Positions 55,549 to 64,000 of a stretch of 64,000 nucleotides of DNA are shown one piece after another. The translations under genes were made by a program, and so were the position numbers. The DNA is taken from contig NZ_CP022961.1 of the NCBI RefSeq assembly GCF_002285795.1, positions 2,732,001 to 2,796,000 of the forward strand, written 5' to 3'. The stretch comes from Plantactinospora sp. KBS50 (GTDB taxonomy: Bacteria; Actinomycetota; Actinomycetes; Mycobacteriales; Micromonosporaceae). The notes under the pieces were generated by a model. The model ran no database searches and was not told the origin of the DNA. It saw nothing but the letters and a program-made list of their open reading frames with translations. Numbering within the stretch: position 1 is the stretch's first letter; every line of letters starts with the position of its first letter.

Positions 55549-57108
55549 CGCGACCGGCACCGACGGCGGACGGCTGGTCCGCAACACGCTGAGCATGCTG
55601 GGCGCCCGGATCGTGGTGGCGCTGACCGGCCTGGTCGCCATGCCCGTCGTCTACCAGCACCTCGGCCCGGCGGCGTTCGGCGTCTGGGTGCTGCTGACCG
55701 GGCTGTTCGCGATCGCCACGCTGTTGGACCTCGGCCTCGGCGCCGCCCTCGTCCGCGAGGTGGCGGCCGTACCGACCGACACCGCGCCGTCCCGGGTGAT
55801 CCGCCGGCTGCTCGGCCTGGGGCTGGCCTGGGGGCTGGTGCTGGGCACGCTCGTCTCCGGCGCCTTCGCCGTGGGTTGGCCGTGGATCGCGCAACTGCTG
55901 CGGCTGGGCGAGCTGACCCGCGACGCCTGGCACGCCACCCTGTGGCTGCTGCTCGGCGTGGTCGCCGGCGGTGTGGAACTGCCCTGGCGGGCCGTGCTGG
56001 AGGGGGTCCAACGCTACGGCGCGCTGGCGCTGGTGACCGCCGTCACCGCCGTGGTCGGCGCCGTTCTGGCGATCGTCGCGGTCCGCCTCGGCGGCGGGAT
56101 CGTCGGGCTGGCCGCCAGCACCGCGGCCACCGGCGTGATCCGGGCGCTCGTGCTCGCCGGCATGGCCGAGCGGTGGTACCGGCACCTGACCCCCGCCTCG
56201 GCCGGCTGGCCGGGCGCGACCTGCGTCGGGTGGGCGGATACGGGCTGCGGGTGCAGGCCTCCAACGGGTCCGCCGCGGTCAACGTGGAGCTGGACCGGCT
56301 GGTGCTGGGCGGGTTCTTCGGGCCGACCGTGGCCGGCGACGTCGATCTCGGCACCCGGCTGCTCAACCTGTTGCGGCTGCCGCCCAGCCTGGGCCTGCTG
56401 GTGCTGTTTCCCACGGCCGTCCGGCGGGCCGCCACCGAGGGCCGGGCCTGGCTGGACACGTTCTACCTGACCGCGGTGCGCTGCCTGGCCACCGTGCTGG
56501 CCCCGGCCGCGGCGGCGCTGATGGTCGGCGCCGAACCGCTCGTGCGGTTGTGGCTGGGCCGCCCACTGCCCTGGGCCGGGGCGACCATCGTGATCCTCGC
56601 CCCCGCGTACGCGGCGAACCTGATCATGGGCGCCGCGACCGTCGTCGCCCGGGTCGAGGGCCGTCCGGGGCTGGAAACCGGGTACGTGCTGATGTCGGTC
56701 GGCCTGAACCTCGCGCTGACCGTGCCGCTGCTGATGCTGGCCGGCCCGCTCGGGGTGCCGGCCGCGACGTCGCTGTCCGTGGCCGTGGCCACCGGGTACT
56801 TCCTGCTGCACTTCCACCGCGCGACCCGGCGGCCGGTGCGCCCCGTGCTGCGGGTGCTCTGGCCGCCGGTCGCCGTCTCGGTCGCGGCCGGCGCCAGCAC
56901 GGCCCTGCTCGCCGCGGTCCTGCCCCTGCCGGACGGGCCGGGGCGCCTGTCCGCGGCGCTCGCCGTCACCACCCGCGCCGGCCTGACCGTCGGGCTGGCC
57001 GTCGCGCTGCTCGTCTCCTGCGGGTATCTCCGCGCCGACGACCGGGCCCGGCTGCGGGCACTGGCCGGCCGGGCCCGCGTCGTCGCATCCACGGGAGCAC
57101 ACCGATGA
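55541..57108 (+). CDS. Polysaccharide flippase, Wzx/MATE-like (apparent frameshift)
   Basis: Read as one protein of about 523 residues after adding one C to the C5 run at 56190-56194. It carries about twelve to fourteen hydrophobic segments. The N-terminal LVRNTLSMLGARIVVALTG and PAAFGVWVLLTGL segments match the oligosaccharide flippase family. It should move lipid-linked repeat units across the membrane. Its GTG start overlaps the upstream TAG stop. Confidence 0.87.
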
Positions 57109-57956
57109 GTTCCGGAACCCTTTCCACGACCTGCCTCAGTTGCGGCAGCGATCTACCCCACCGGGCCGAACTGGACGGCGTCGTGCACCGGTGCGACCGT
57201 TGCGGTTTCGGCTGGACCGTGTCGGATCCGGACACCGCGCCGGTGCGGTACGAGTCGGAGTACTTCACCGGCGGCGGCTACGAGGACTACTTCCAGCCGG
57301 CGCCCCGACGGTTCGAGGCCGCCCGGCGGCTGCGCTGGCTCTCCGGCCTGGTCCGGCCCTCGACGCTGGTGGAGGCGGGGTGCGCCGGCGGGTACTTCCT
57401 GGAGGCCGCGCGTGACGCCGGCTTCGCGGTGACCGGTGTGGAGCTGTCCCGGACGGCCGCGAACTTCGCCACCGAGCGGCTCGGGGTGCCGGTCCTGCAG
57501 GGCCGCTTCGAACAGGTGGCGGCGACGCTGCGTGCCGACGTGGTCTGCGCCTTCCACGTCCTGGAACACGTGGACGACCCGCGGCTGCTCCTGCAGACGG
57601 CGCGTCAGGTGCTGGCCCCCGGCGGATGGTTGGCACTGGAGGTGCCGAACATCGCCTCGGTGGCCGCCCAGCGGTTCGGGCGGCAGTGGCCCGGCCTGCA
57701 ACCGGAGTACCACCGCTGGCACTTCACCCCGGAGTCGTTGACGAAGCTGCTGGTCGGCTCCGGCTTCGACGTCGTCCGGCGGGACACGGCGGTGTTCCGG
57801 TACTACATGCCGCTGCGCTACCGCCTCCGGCACGCGCGCCAGGTGCTGCCGCCCGACCTGATCAGCATGCGCTCGCCCCGGTTGACCCATCCGTGGCGAG
57901 CGGACCTGCTGCGGGTGATCGCCCGCAGACCGACGTCCGGACGGAGTGACCGATGA
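57105..57956 (+). CDS. Class I SAM-dependent methyltransferase with N-terminal zinc ribbon
   Basis: 283 residues. The N-terminus carries two CxxC pairs (CLSCGSDL and CDRCG) suggesting a zinc ribbon, followed by a SAM-binding domain with VEAGCAGGYFLEAARDAGF and FHVLEHVDDP. This layout is common among methyltransferases in surface polysaccharide clusters, acting on sugars or lipid-linked glycans. It overlaps both neighbours by ATGA-type junctions. Confidence 0.9.
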   Translation: MSSGTLSTTCLSCGSDLPHRAELDGVVHRCDRCGFGWTVSDPDTAPVRYESEYFTGGGYEDYFQPAPRRFEAARRLRWLSGLVRPSTLVEAGCAGGYFLEAARDAGFAVTGVELSRTAANFATERLGVPVLQGRFEQVAATLRADVVCAFHVLEHVDDPRLLLQTARQVLAPGGWLALEVPNIASVAAQRFGRQWPGLQPEYHRWHFTPESLTKLLVGSGFDVVRRDTAVFRYYMPLRYRLRHARQVLPPDLISMRSPRLTHPWRADLLRVIARRPTSGRSDR

Positions 57957-59044
57957 GCCACCGTGATGACGAAGCGCGCGGCCCGGTGCCGTCGGCACGG
58001 GTCGGCGGCGACCCGAGGACCGGCGACCCGACGACCGGCGCCCACCCGCGCCCGCGACCGGCGGTGCGACCGCCGGGTCCGACCCTGTCCATCCTGCTGA
58101 TCAGCTGGAACACCCGGGAGCAGACCCGCCGCTGCCTGGAGTCGCTGGCGCAGACCGCCGCCGACCTGGACTACGAGGTGGTGGCCGTGGACAACGCCTC
58201 CCGCGACGGGTCGGCCGACCTGCTCGCCGGCTGGCCCCGGGTACGGCTGATCCGCAACGGGTTCAACGTCGGCTTCGCCGCCGCGGTCAACCAGGCGTAC
58301 CGGCTGGCCCGGGGCGAGCTGATCCTGCTGCTCAACAGCGACGTGGTGGTCCACCCGGGCGCGCTGTCGCGGATGGTCGGATTCCTGCGCGACCGGCCGG
58401 GCGCGGCCGGCGTCAGCCCGCGCTACCTCAATCCCGACGGCACCTTCCAGCAGCACTACGTGCAGCAACCCAGCTTCCCGGCGGCGCTGGCCCTGACCAC
58501 CGCCCTCCGCCGGATACCCCGGTTCCGGCGGGCGCTGCACACCTTCCAGATGCGCGGCGAGGACTTCAGCCGGCCCCGCCTGCTGGCCTCCGGCAGTTGC
58601 ATGCTGCTGCGCCGTGCCGTGCTGGAACCGGACCGCATCTTCGACGAGCGGTTCCCGGTCTACTGGAACGACGCGATCCTCGCCCGAGAACTGGAACGGG
58701 ACGGCCACGAGCTGTGGATGATCCCGGACGCCGTCGTGACCCACGTCCGGGGCGCCTCCTGCCGGCTGCTGGGCGACGAGGTCCGCTTCCGCCACCTGCT
58801 CGGCGGCCTGGTCTGCTACCTGCGGCTGACCCAGCCCCGGCACCGGATCGGGATCTTCCGCCTGGTCGTGCTGGCCGACCACGTACTGAAGCGGGCGTGC
58901 CGCCGCGAGGTCCAGATGCCGCTCGCTGCCCTGCGCGGCGCGCTGCGCGGCGACGTCGGCCCACTGCCGGACGGCGACGCCCGGCGCCGGCCCGGCCCGG
59001 TGGGCGGCCGGCGGGACCGGGTCACCGCGCGGGGGGCGGCATGA
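57953..59044 (+). CDS. Family 2 glycosyltransferase, rhamnosyltransferase-like
   Basis: 363 residues. After about 40 polar residues come ILLISWNTREQTRRCLESL, VDNASRDGSADLL, and the metal-binding LLLNSDVVVHPGA. A later segment, FDERFPVYWNDAILARELE, is typical of WbbL-type enzymes. It probably adds a deoxyhexose or similar sugar to the lipid-linked repeat unit. The C-terminal 40 residues are Arg/Gly/Pro-rich. Confidence 0.88.
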   Translation: MSHRDDEARGPVPSARVGGDPRTGDPTTGAHPRPRPAVRPPGPTLSILLISWNTREQTRRCLESLAQTAADLDYEVVAVDNASRDGSADLLAGWPRVRLIRNGFNVGFAAAVNQAYRLARGELILLLNSDVVVHPGALSRMVGFLRDRPGAAGVSPRYLNPDGTFQQHYVQQPSFPAALALTTALRRIPRFRRALHTFQMRGEDFSRPRLLASGSCMLLRRAVLEPDRIFDERFPVYWNDAILARELERDGHELWMIPDAVVTHVRGASCRLLGDEVRFRHLLGGLVCYLRLTQPRHRIGIFRLVVLADHVLKRACRREVQMPLAALRGALRGDVGPLPDGDARRRPGPVGGRRDRVTARGAA

Positions 59045-60201
59045 CCGAGGTGACCGGCGCGGCCGTACGGACCGAGGGGTACGGCGCCCCGGCCGGCACC
59101 GCCGACTGGGTGGTCTTCTTCAGCGGCACGCCCTGGCCGGGCGGCGCCCACCGGCAGCACGCCCTGGCCCGGCAGCTCGCCACCGCGTACCGGGTGGTCT
59201 TCGTCGACCCGCCGGGACACCGGATCCGCTCGCGGGCCAGCATCCGCCCGGTGGAGCGGCGCATCTGGCGCGCCGTGCTGCCGACCGTGGCTCCCTTCGG
59301 CCGGCACCTGCCGCCGGCCAACGCCGCCAACCGGCGGGTGGCCGTGGCGTCGCTGCGACGCTGGCTGGACCGCGAGGCCGGGACCGTGCGCCTGGTCTGG
59401 CTCGACGAGGATCTGGCCGCGCCCTGCGCGGTCCTGCTCGACACCGCCGCCGTCGTCTACGACGCGGCCGACCTGGACTGGACCTTCACCCGCCGGTGGA
59501 ACCGCAACCACCTGCGCCGCAGCCTCACCCGGGCGGTGGCCGCGGCCGATCTGGTGCTGGCCTCCTCCACGGCGTTGCCGGCCCGGATGCCCGCCGGCCG
59601 GCGGGCGCCCGTGGTGCTGCCCAACGCCTGCGACCCGGAACACTTCACCCCGCACGGGCCGACCGCGTCCCGCCCGGGCGGGACGCCCGGGCCGGTGATC
59701 GGCTACTGCGGGGCGGTGGACACCCGGGCCTTCGACGGCGAGCTGATCGCCGCGGTGGCCCGGAGCCGACCCGAGTGGACGTTCCTGCTGATCGGGCCGA
59801 GCACCCGCACCGGCCGGGCGGCGCTGGCCGGGCTGACCAACGTGCGGCTGGCCGGGCCGGTGCCGTACGCCGAACTGCCCGGGATGCTGCGCGCCTGCGA
59901 CGTCACCGTCATCCCGTACCGGATCGGCGGGCTGGTGGACTACGTCCACCCGAAGAAGTGCTACGAGTACCTGGCCCTCGGCAAGCCGGTGGTGGCCACC
60001 CCGCTGCCGGCGTTGCGCGGGCTGGCCGGCGTCGTCCGGCTCGCCGCCGGCCCGGACGCCTTCGCCGACGGGATCGCCGCGGCCCTGGCCGAGGCGAGCA
60101 TCCCGGCGCAGGTCGCCCGGCGGCGCGCGGTGGCCCGGGCGAACAGCTGGACCGCCCGGGGCGAGCAACTGCGTACCCTGCTGGCCGAGGTCGCCCGGTG
60201 A
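59041..60201 (+). CDS. GT-B glycosyltransferase (TuaH-like)
   Basis: 386 residues with the two-lobe GT-B layout. The N-lobe includes FFSGTPWPGGAHRQHALAR; the C-lobe has VIGYCGAVDTRAFDGELI and the donor-binding region HPKKCYEYLALGKPVVATP. It lacks a membrane helix. Its substrates are unknown, but it is locked into the polysaccharide operon by overlaps at both ends. Confidence 0.88.
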   Translation: MTEVTGAAVRTEGYGAPAGTADWVVFFSGTPWPGGAHRQHALARQLATAYRVVFVDPPGHRIRSRASIRPVERRIWRAVLPTVAPFGRHLPPANAANRRVAVASLRRWLDREAGTVRLVWLDEDLAAPCAVLLDTAAVVYDAADLDWTFTRRWNRNHLRRSLTRAVAAADLVLASSTALPARMPAGRRAPVVLPNACDPEHFTPHGPTASRPGGTPGPVIGYCGAVDTRAFDGELIAAVARSRPEWTFLLIGPSTRTGRAALAGLTNVRLAGPVPYAELPGMLRACDVTVIPYRIGGLVDYVHPKKCYEYLALGKPVVATPLPALRGLAGVVRLAAGPDAFADGIAAALAEASIPAQVARRRAVARANSWTARGEQLRTLLAEVAR

Positions 60202-61538
60202 CGCGGGCCGCCGTCGGTGCGGGCGTGGCGCTCACCGGCGCCGCGCTCGGCGTCGCCGTGTCGCTGACCATGACGCTGCCCGGCAGTCTGGCGCCGGCCG
60301 CCACGGGCGCGCTGGTGCTGCTCGGCATCTTCCTGCTGTGGCCCTGGACGGTGTTGCCGGTCGGGATCGTCGGCGGCGCGACGGTCGGCGCCCTGGTGAG
60401 CGGGGGAGACGTCCGCAGCTACGTGGCGATCCACCTGGCGCTGCTGGCGGTCGGCGGCACCGCCGTGCTCGTCCGGCGCGGCCTGAACCTCGGCGGCCGG
60501 CGCCGGCGGACCCCGGCCGACCGGGCGATGCTGGTGGTCGCCGGGCTGTCCGTGGTCGCCGCCGGCGCCGGCCTGGCGATCGGCAATCCGCCCGCGGACG
60601 TCGTCGTCGCGGCCTACCAGATCGCCGTCATCCCGATCTACTTCCTGCTCGCCACGTACACCCTCGACACCCCGCGCCGGTTGGTCGCCGCCGGGCTGCT
60701 CTACGTCGGCATGCTGGCCGTCCTGGTGGCCGCGTCGATGACCGCGCCGGGCCGGCACGGCGGGCTGCTCACCCTGCTGGCCGCCCCGCCGCTGATCTGG
60801 GCCGCCGGGCGGACCCGGGGTTGGCGCCGGGCCGCCGCGGTGCTCGTCGCCGGACTCTTCACGATCGACGTGGTGCTCGCCGCGTACCGCGGGATCTGGC
60901 TGGCGGCCGGGACGACCCTGCTGGTCATGCTGGTGTTCGGCGGTCGGGCGGTCCGGACCGGCCTGGCCGCCACCGCGGCCGTCGGTGCCGCCGGCGGCGT
61001 CCTGCTCGCGTTCGTGCCGGGGGTGGCGCAGCGGGCCGGGGAGATCGTCGCCGAACTGCACCAGTCGGCCGGCTACCGCGCGTCGGAGTCGACGGTCGGC
61101 CTGGACGTCTTCACCCGGTGGCCGATCCTCGGCGCCGGGCTCGGACAGTCCACCGCCGACGTGTACCTGTCCGGCTTCGCCCGCACCGACGTCGGTCCGG
61201 TCTACCACGCCTTCTACGTCACGCTGCTGGCCAACGTGGGACTGGTGGGGCTGATCCTGGTGCTGTGGCCGGTGCTGCGGGGCATCCGGGCCGGGCTGGC
61301 CGACCGGGACGGGCTCGCCCTGCCGTTCGCGGCGCTGTGCTGCGGGTTCCTCGGCGCGGCGATGTTCGCCGCGCCCACCGACGGGCACTGGGAACTGGGC
61401 CTGCTGCCCGCCCTGGTGCTGCTGTCCACCCCGCACCGGCCGCCGTCGGACCAGGCGCCGCCGGAGCGGCACGGCCCGCCCCCGCCCCGGCACCGCCGGT
61501 CCGGCGCGCCCGTCCGGATCCCGGCGGTGACGTGCTGA
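60198..61538 (+). CDS. O-antigen ligase/polymerase-like membrane protein (Wzy-type)
   Basis: 446 residues from GTG 60198 with about eleven hydrophobic helices and one large extracellular loop (about residues 280-335) before VYHAFYVTLLANVGLVGLIL, a pattern of the O-antigen ligase/polymerase family. It should polymerise flipped repeat units outside the membrane. The C-terminal 35 residues are Pro/Arg-rich and probably cytosolic. Confidence 0.85.
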   Translation: MTRAAVGAGVALTGAALGVAVSLTMTLPGSLAPAATGALVLLGIFLLWPWTVLPVGIVGGATVGALVSGGDVRSYVAIHLALLAVGGTAVLVRRGLNLGGRRRRTPADRAMLVVAGLSVVAAGAGLAIGNPPADVVVAAYQIAVIPIYFLLATYTLDTPRRLVAAGLLYVGMLAVLVAASMTAPGRHGGLLTLLAAPPLIWAAGRTRGWRRAAAVLVAGLFTIDVVLAAYRGIWLAAGTTLLVMLVFGGRAVRTGLAATAAVGAAGGVLLAFVPGVAQRAGEIVAELHQSAGYRASESTVGLDVFTRWPILGAGLGQSTADVYLSGFARTDVGPVYHAFYVTLLANVGLVGLILVLWPVLRGIRAGLADRDGLALPFAALCCGFLGAAMFAAPTDGHWELGLLPALVLLSTPHRPPSDQAPPERHGPPPPRHRRSGAPVRIPAVTC

Positions 61539-62497
61539 TGGCCGTGCCCGACGCGACGGCGATCGTCGTCACCCACAACTCCGGCCGGCAGATCCTGGCC
61601 GCCCTGGCGGCGCTCCGGCAGGCAGGGCTGCCGGTACGGCTTGTCGACAACGGCTCCACCGACCGCACCGTCGAGCTGGCCCGGTCGCACTTCCCCGAGG
61701 TCACCGTCCTGACCGGGCACGGAAACGCCGGCTTCGCCGTCGCGGTCAACCGGGCCGCGTACGGCGTGCGCAGCGCGGTGCTCCTGCTGGTCAACCCCGA
61801 CTGTGTGGTCCCGCCGGAGACCGCCCGGACGCTCGTCGAGGTGGTGGCCAACCGTCCGGAGGTCGGCATCGCCGGCCCCCGGCTGCTGGACGCGCAGGGT
61901 CGGGTGGCGGTCAGCGCGCACCCGTTCGAGACGTTGCGCACGGTCGTGGCGAGCCGCTTCGGCGGGACGCTGGTACCGGTGGCGCTGCGCCGGTGGCTCG
62001 CCGGAGGGCAGCGCCGCCGGGCGTACGCCGCCTGCCTGCGGGGCGCCCGGCCGACGCCGGTGGACTGGGTCTCCGGCGCCTGCCTGGCCGTGCGGACCAG
62101 CCTGTTCACCGCCGTCGGCGGGTTGGACGAGGCGTACTTCCTGTACTACGAGGACGAGGAACTGTGCCTGCAGGCCCGCCGGCGCGGAGCCGAGGTGCTG
62201 TACGTGCCGTCGGTGGCCGCGGTCCACTCCGGCGGCGGGAGCAGCAGCGACCCGGCCTGGATCTGGCCGCACCTCTACCGCAGCATGCTGCTGTTCTTCC
62301 ACCGCCACCGGCCGCGGTCCCGACGGGCCGTGCGGGCCGTGGTGCTGGCCCGGGCGCTGCTGGGCGTCGCCCTGGCCGCCGTACGGATGTTGCTGCAACC
62401 GCGGGCCGGCACCGCCCGGATGCGGGCCTGGGCCCGGGTCGGCCGCATCGCGGTCACCCGACTGCACAGCGGAGGAAACGAGTCATGCACGTTCTGA
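61538..62497 (+). CDS. Family 2 glycosyltransferase, WbbL-like
   Basis: 319 residues. It begins TAIVVTHNSGRQILAAL, with VDNGSTDRTVELA, LVNPDCVVPPET and the acceptor-site segment YFLYYEDEELCLQARRRG. The C-terminal hydrophobic stretch (ALLGVALAAVRMLLQ) may associate with the membrane. The start overlaps the polymerase stop (TGATG), and the end overlaps the next gene by 13 bp. Confidence 0.9.
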   Translation: MAVPDATAIVVTHNSGRQILAALAALRQAGLPVRLVDNGSTDRTVELARSHFPEVTVLTGHGNAGFAVAVNRAAYGVRSAVLLLVNPDCVVPPETARTLVEVVANRPEVGIAGPRLLDAQGRVAVSAHPFETLRTVVASRFGGTLVPVALRRWLAGGQRRRAYAACLRGARPTPVDWVSGACLAVRTSLFTAVGGLDEAYFLYYEDEELCLQARRRGAEVLYVPSVAAVHSGGGSSSDPAWIWPHLYRSMLLFFHRHRPRSRRAVRAVVLARALLGVALAAVRMLLQPRAGTARMRAWARVGRIAVTRLHSGGNESCTF

Positions 62498-63753
62498 TCA
62501 CGGTGGTCGGTGCGCGCAGCGAACACTGGACCGACCTGTTCGACGTTCTCTGCGAACGACCCGGACTCCGTCTCACCGTGCTCGCCGCCGACGTGTCGCC
62601 GACCACCGGCCGGGAGTTGGCCCGGCTGGGCCGCCGGCATCCCGACTTCCGGGCCGAGGTGCTGCCGCACCGGCTGGGCGAGCGGCTGACCGGCCACATG
62701 GCCTCGGTCATGTTCCGGCTGGACGGCCGGTCCGGTCCGCCGGTGGCGTCGCCGCCGGACATCGTGCACGTCATCGGCGAGGCCGCCTACCTGTCGACCT
62801 GGCAGGTGCTGCGCAGCCGCCGGCGGCACTGGCCGCGGGCGGCGACCACGCTGTACGCCGCGCAGAACGTCGTGACCCGGTTCCCGATGCCGTTCCCGCT
62901 GCTGGAGCGGCGTGCCTACCGCGCCGTGGACATGATCCTGCCGATCACCCCGGCCGCCCGGCAGGTGCTGCGCGCCAAGGGCTACCGGGGCGCCACGACG
63001 ATCGTTCCGCTCGGTGTGGACACCCGCACGTTCCGCCCGGATGCCGGGGCCGATGCCGATGCCGATGCCGGGGTCGGTGTCGGTGTCGGTGTCGGTGCCG
63101 GGGCCGGCACCCCGGGTCGGTTCACCGTGGGCTTCGTGGGCCGCTTCGAGCCGCACAAGGGGATCCCGGACCTGCTGCGCGCCGCCGAACTCGCCGACTG
63201 CGACGTACTGCTGGTCGGCGACGGCAGCCTGGCCGCCGAGATCGACCGGGCGGCCCGCAGCCGACCGGGCCGCATCCGGCGGTACGGCTGGACCGGCCAC
63301 GCCGACCTGCCCGCCCTGCTGGGCCGGGCGGACGCGCTGGCACTGCCGGCCCGGGAGATCACCCAGCGCAACGTCCTGCCCTGGGTCGGCATCCCGCTGC
63401 GGGAACAGTTCGGCCGGGTCCTGGTGGAGGCGATGGCCTGCGGGCTGCCGGTGCTCGGCAGCGACGTCGGGGAGATCCCGTACGTCATCGGCGACGCCGG
63501 GTTGACGTTCCCGGCCGGGGACGTGTCGGCGTTCGCCGAGCGGCTCACCCGGGTGCGCGACCAGCCCTCGACGGCCCGGCAACTGGCCGCCAACGGACTG
63601 CGCCGGGTGGCCGGCGAGTTCGCCTGGGAGCGGATCGCCGATCAGCTCTGTGACATCTGGCAGCGGCTGCACGAGGAGCGGACCGCAGGGTCCGACCCGG
63701 CAGCGTCCCGTCCGACCGCGGGGGTCGGCACCAACCGGAAGGTGACGAACTGA
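62485..63753 (+). CDS. Family 4 glycosyltransferase with a hexanucleotide-repeat linker
   Basis: 422 residues from ATG 62485, preceded by GGAGGAAA. The N-lobe (residues 1-180) ends at VPLGVDTRTFRPD; the C-lobe begins FTVGFVGRFEPHKGIPDLL and has the GT4 glutamate region REQFGRVLVEAMACGLPVL. Between the lobes lies an alternating Asp/Ala and Val/Gly linker (DADADAGVGVGVGVGAG) encoded by hexanucleotide repeats. The enzyme should add an alpha-linked sugar. It is coupled to the chain-length gene by a TGATG junction. Confidence 0.9.
   Translation: MHVLITVVGARSEHWTDLFDVLCERPGLRLTVLAADVSPTTGRELARLGRRHPDFRAEVLPHRLGERLTGHMASVMFRLDGRSGPPVASPPDIVHVIGEAAYLSTWQVLRSRRRHWPRAATTLYAAQNVVTRFPMPFPLLERRAYRAVDMILPITPAARQVLRAKGYRGATTIVPLGVDTRTFRPDAGADADADAGVGVGVGVGAGAGTPGRFTVGFVGRFEPHKGIPDLLRAAELADCDVLLVGDGSLAAEIDRAARSRPGRIRRYGWTGHADLPALLGRADALALPAREITQRNVLPWVGIPLREQFGRVLVEAMACGLPVLGSDVGEIPYVIGDAGLTFPAGDVSAFAERLTRVRDQPSTARQLAANGLRRVAGEFAWERIADQLCDIWQRLHEERTAGSDPAASRPTAGVGTNRKVTN
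63041..63112 (+). repeat. Hexanucleotide tandem repeats in the GT4 gene
   Basis: Consecutive gccgat units (about 3) are followed by gtcggt units (about 4) and flanked by gccggg units. All are multiples of six bases, so slippage would change linker length without a frameshift. Confidence 0.85.
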
Positions 63754-64000
63754 TGCGTACCGTCGATCTGCGTGTGCTGGCGGCCGCCGCCTGGCGGCGC
63801 ACCGCACTGCCGCTGCTCGGCCTGGCCGCCGGCCTGGCCGCCGCACAGGCCGTCACGCCGCTGTTGCCGGCCCGGTACGAGGCGCAGGCGTCGGTGCTCG
63901 TGATGGCCGACGCCCCGCGCGACCGGTCGGCCGACGTGAGCCTCGCCCTCGCGCAGAACCTGGCGCCCACCGTCGCCCGGCTGGCCGGCTCGCGGGAGGT
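63753..64000 (+). CDS. Chain-length determinant (Wzz-like) protein, N-terminus only
   Basis: The first 82 residues are visible before the window ends. A transmembrane helix at about residues 15-38 (TALPLLGLAAGLAAAQ) is followed by PARYEAQASVLVMAD, the usual start of the Wzz periplasmic domain. It probably controls chain length of the polysaccharide. The C-terminal kinase or second membrane helix cannot be assessed. Confidence 0.72.
   Translation, partial: MRTVDLRVLAAAAWRRTALPLLGLAAGLAAAQAVTPLLPARYEAQASVLVMADAPRDRSADVSLALAQNLAPTVARLAGSRE

Noticed and set aside
63041-63112. Possible CRISPR or regulatory repeat
   Set aside because: The repeats are hexamers in frame within a glycosyltransferase linker, with no spacers.

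Overview
The window is a very GC-rich, densely packed chromosomal segment of an actinomycete. Codon use is strongly G/C-ending, there are many GTG and TTG starts, and stop/start overlaps of the ATGA and GTGA type are common. A Micromonosporaceae-like host is my inference from the gene families present; there is no rRNA or marker gene to confirm it, and I saw no tRNA, rRNA, CRISPR array or insertion sequence.

Region 1 (1-24001) is a natural-product locus. After a truncated dehydrogenase and an MFS transporter on the minus strand, a plus-strand run begins at 2475. It encodes an adenylation-carrier NRPS protein, a C-T-C-T NRPS protein and a KS-ACP-reductase PKS protein with no acyltransferase. 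It continues with a hydroxymalonyl-ACP type extender set (3-hydroxyacyl-CoA dehydrogenase, ACP, acyl-CoA dehydrogenase, FkbH-like HAD protein), two KAS III-like proteins, a free-standing A domain, a luciferase-like monooxygenase, a thioesterase remnant and an FMN reductase. A heme oxygenase, an ABC exporter and a P450 follow and may or may not belong to the cluster.

Region 2 (24295-34537) is a second, tightly coupled plus-strand gene set: acyl-CoA ligase, family 2 glycosyltransferase, PhyH dioxygenase, a nucleotidyltransferase-like protein, a Gfo/Idh oxidoreductase, a fused GlcD-GlcE flavoprotein, a shortened GlcF iron-sulfur protein and an M20 peptidase. I do not recognise this combination as a described pathway.

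Region 3 (34586-47212) is a zinc-acquisition locus. A CobW-type GTPase, with a seryl-tRNA synthetase downstream, diverges from a group of secreted and surface proteins sharing a GHxD...HxH repeat domain (choice-of-anchor M / anchored-repeat type). With them come a lipoprotein metal-binding subunit carrying the same repeat as an insertion, an ABC ATPase and a permease. Three Zur-box-like palindromes and two very strong stem-loops are visible.

Region 4 (47336-64000) holds a DUF574-type methyltransferase, a GNAT, WecB, and a minus-strand operon of a 49-residue LATTG protein, an exosortase-family enzyme, a processive family 2 glycosyltransferase and a probable sorting substrate. A large cell-surface polysaccharide cluster follows (epimerase, initiating sugar transferase, flippase, methyltransferase, five glycosyltransferase or polymerase genes, and a chain-length regulator cut by the window end).

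A window-wide caveat: ten apparent frameshifts in seven otherwise intact genes are each repaired by adding one base to a short G or C run. They look like sequencing indels rather than pseudogenes, and I annotate those genes as single reading frames.
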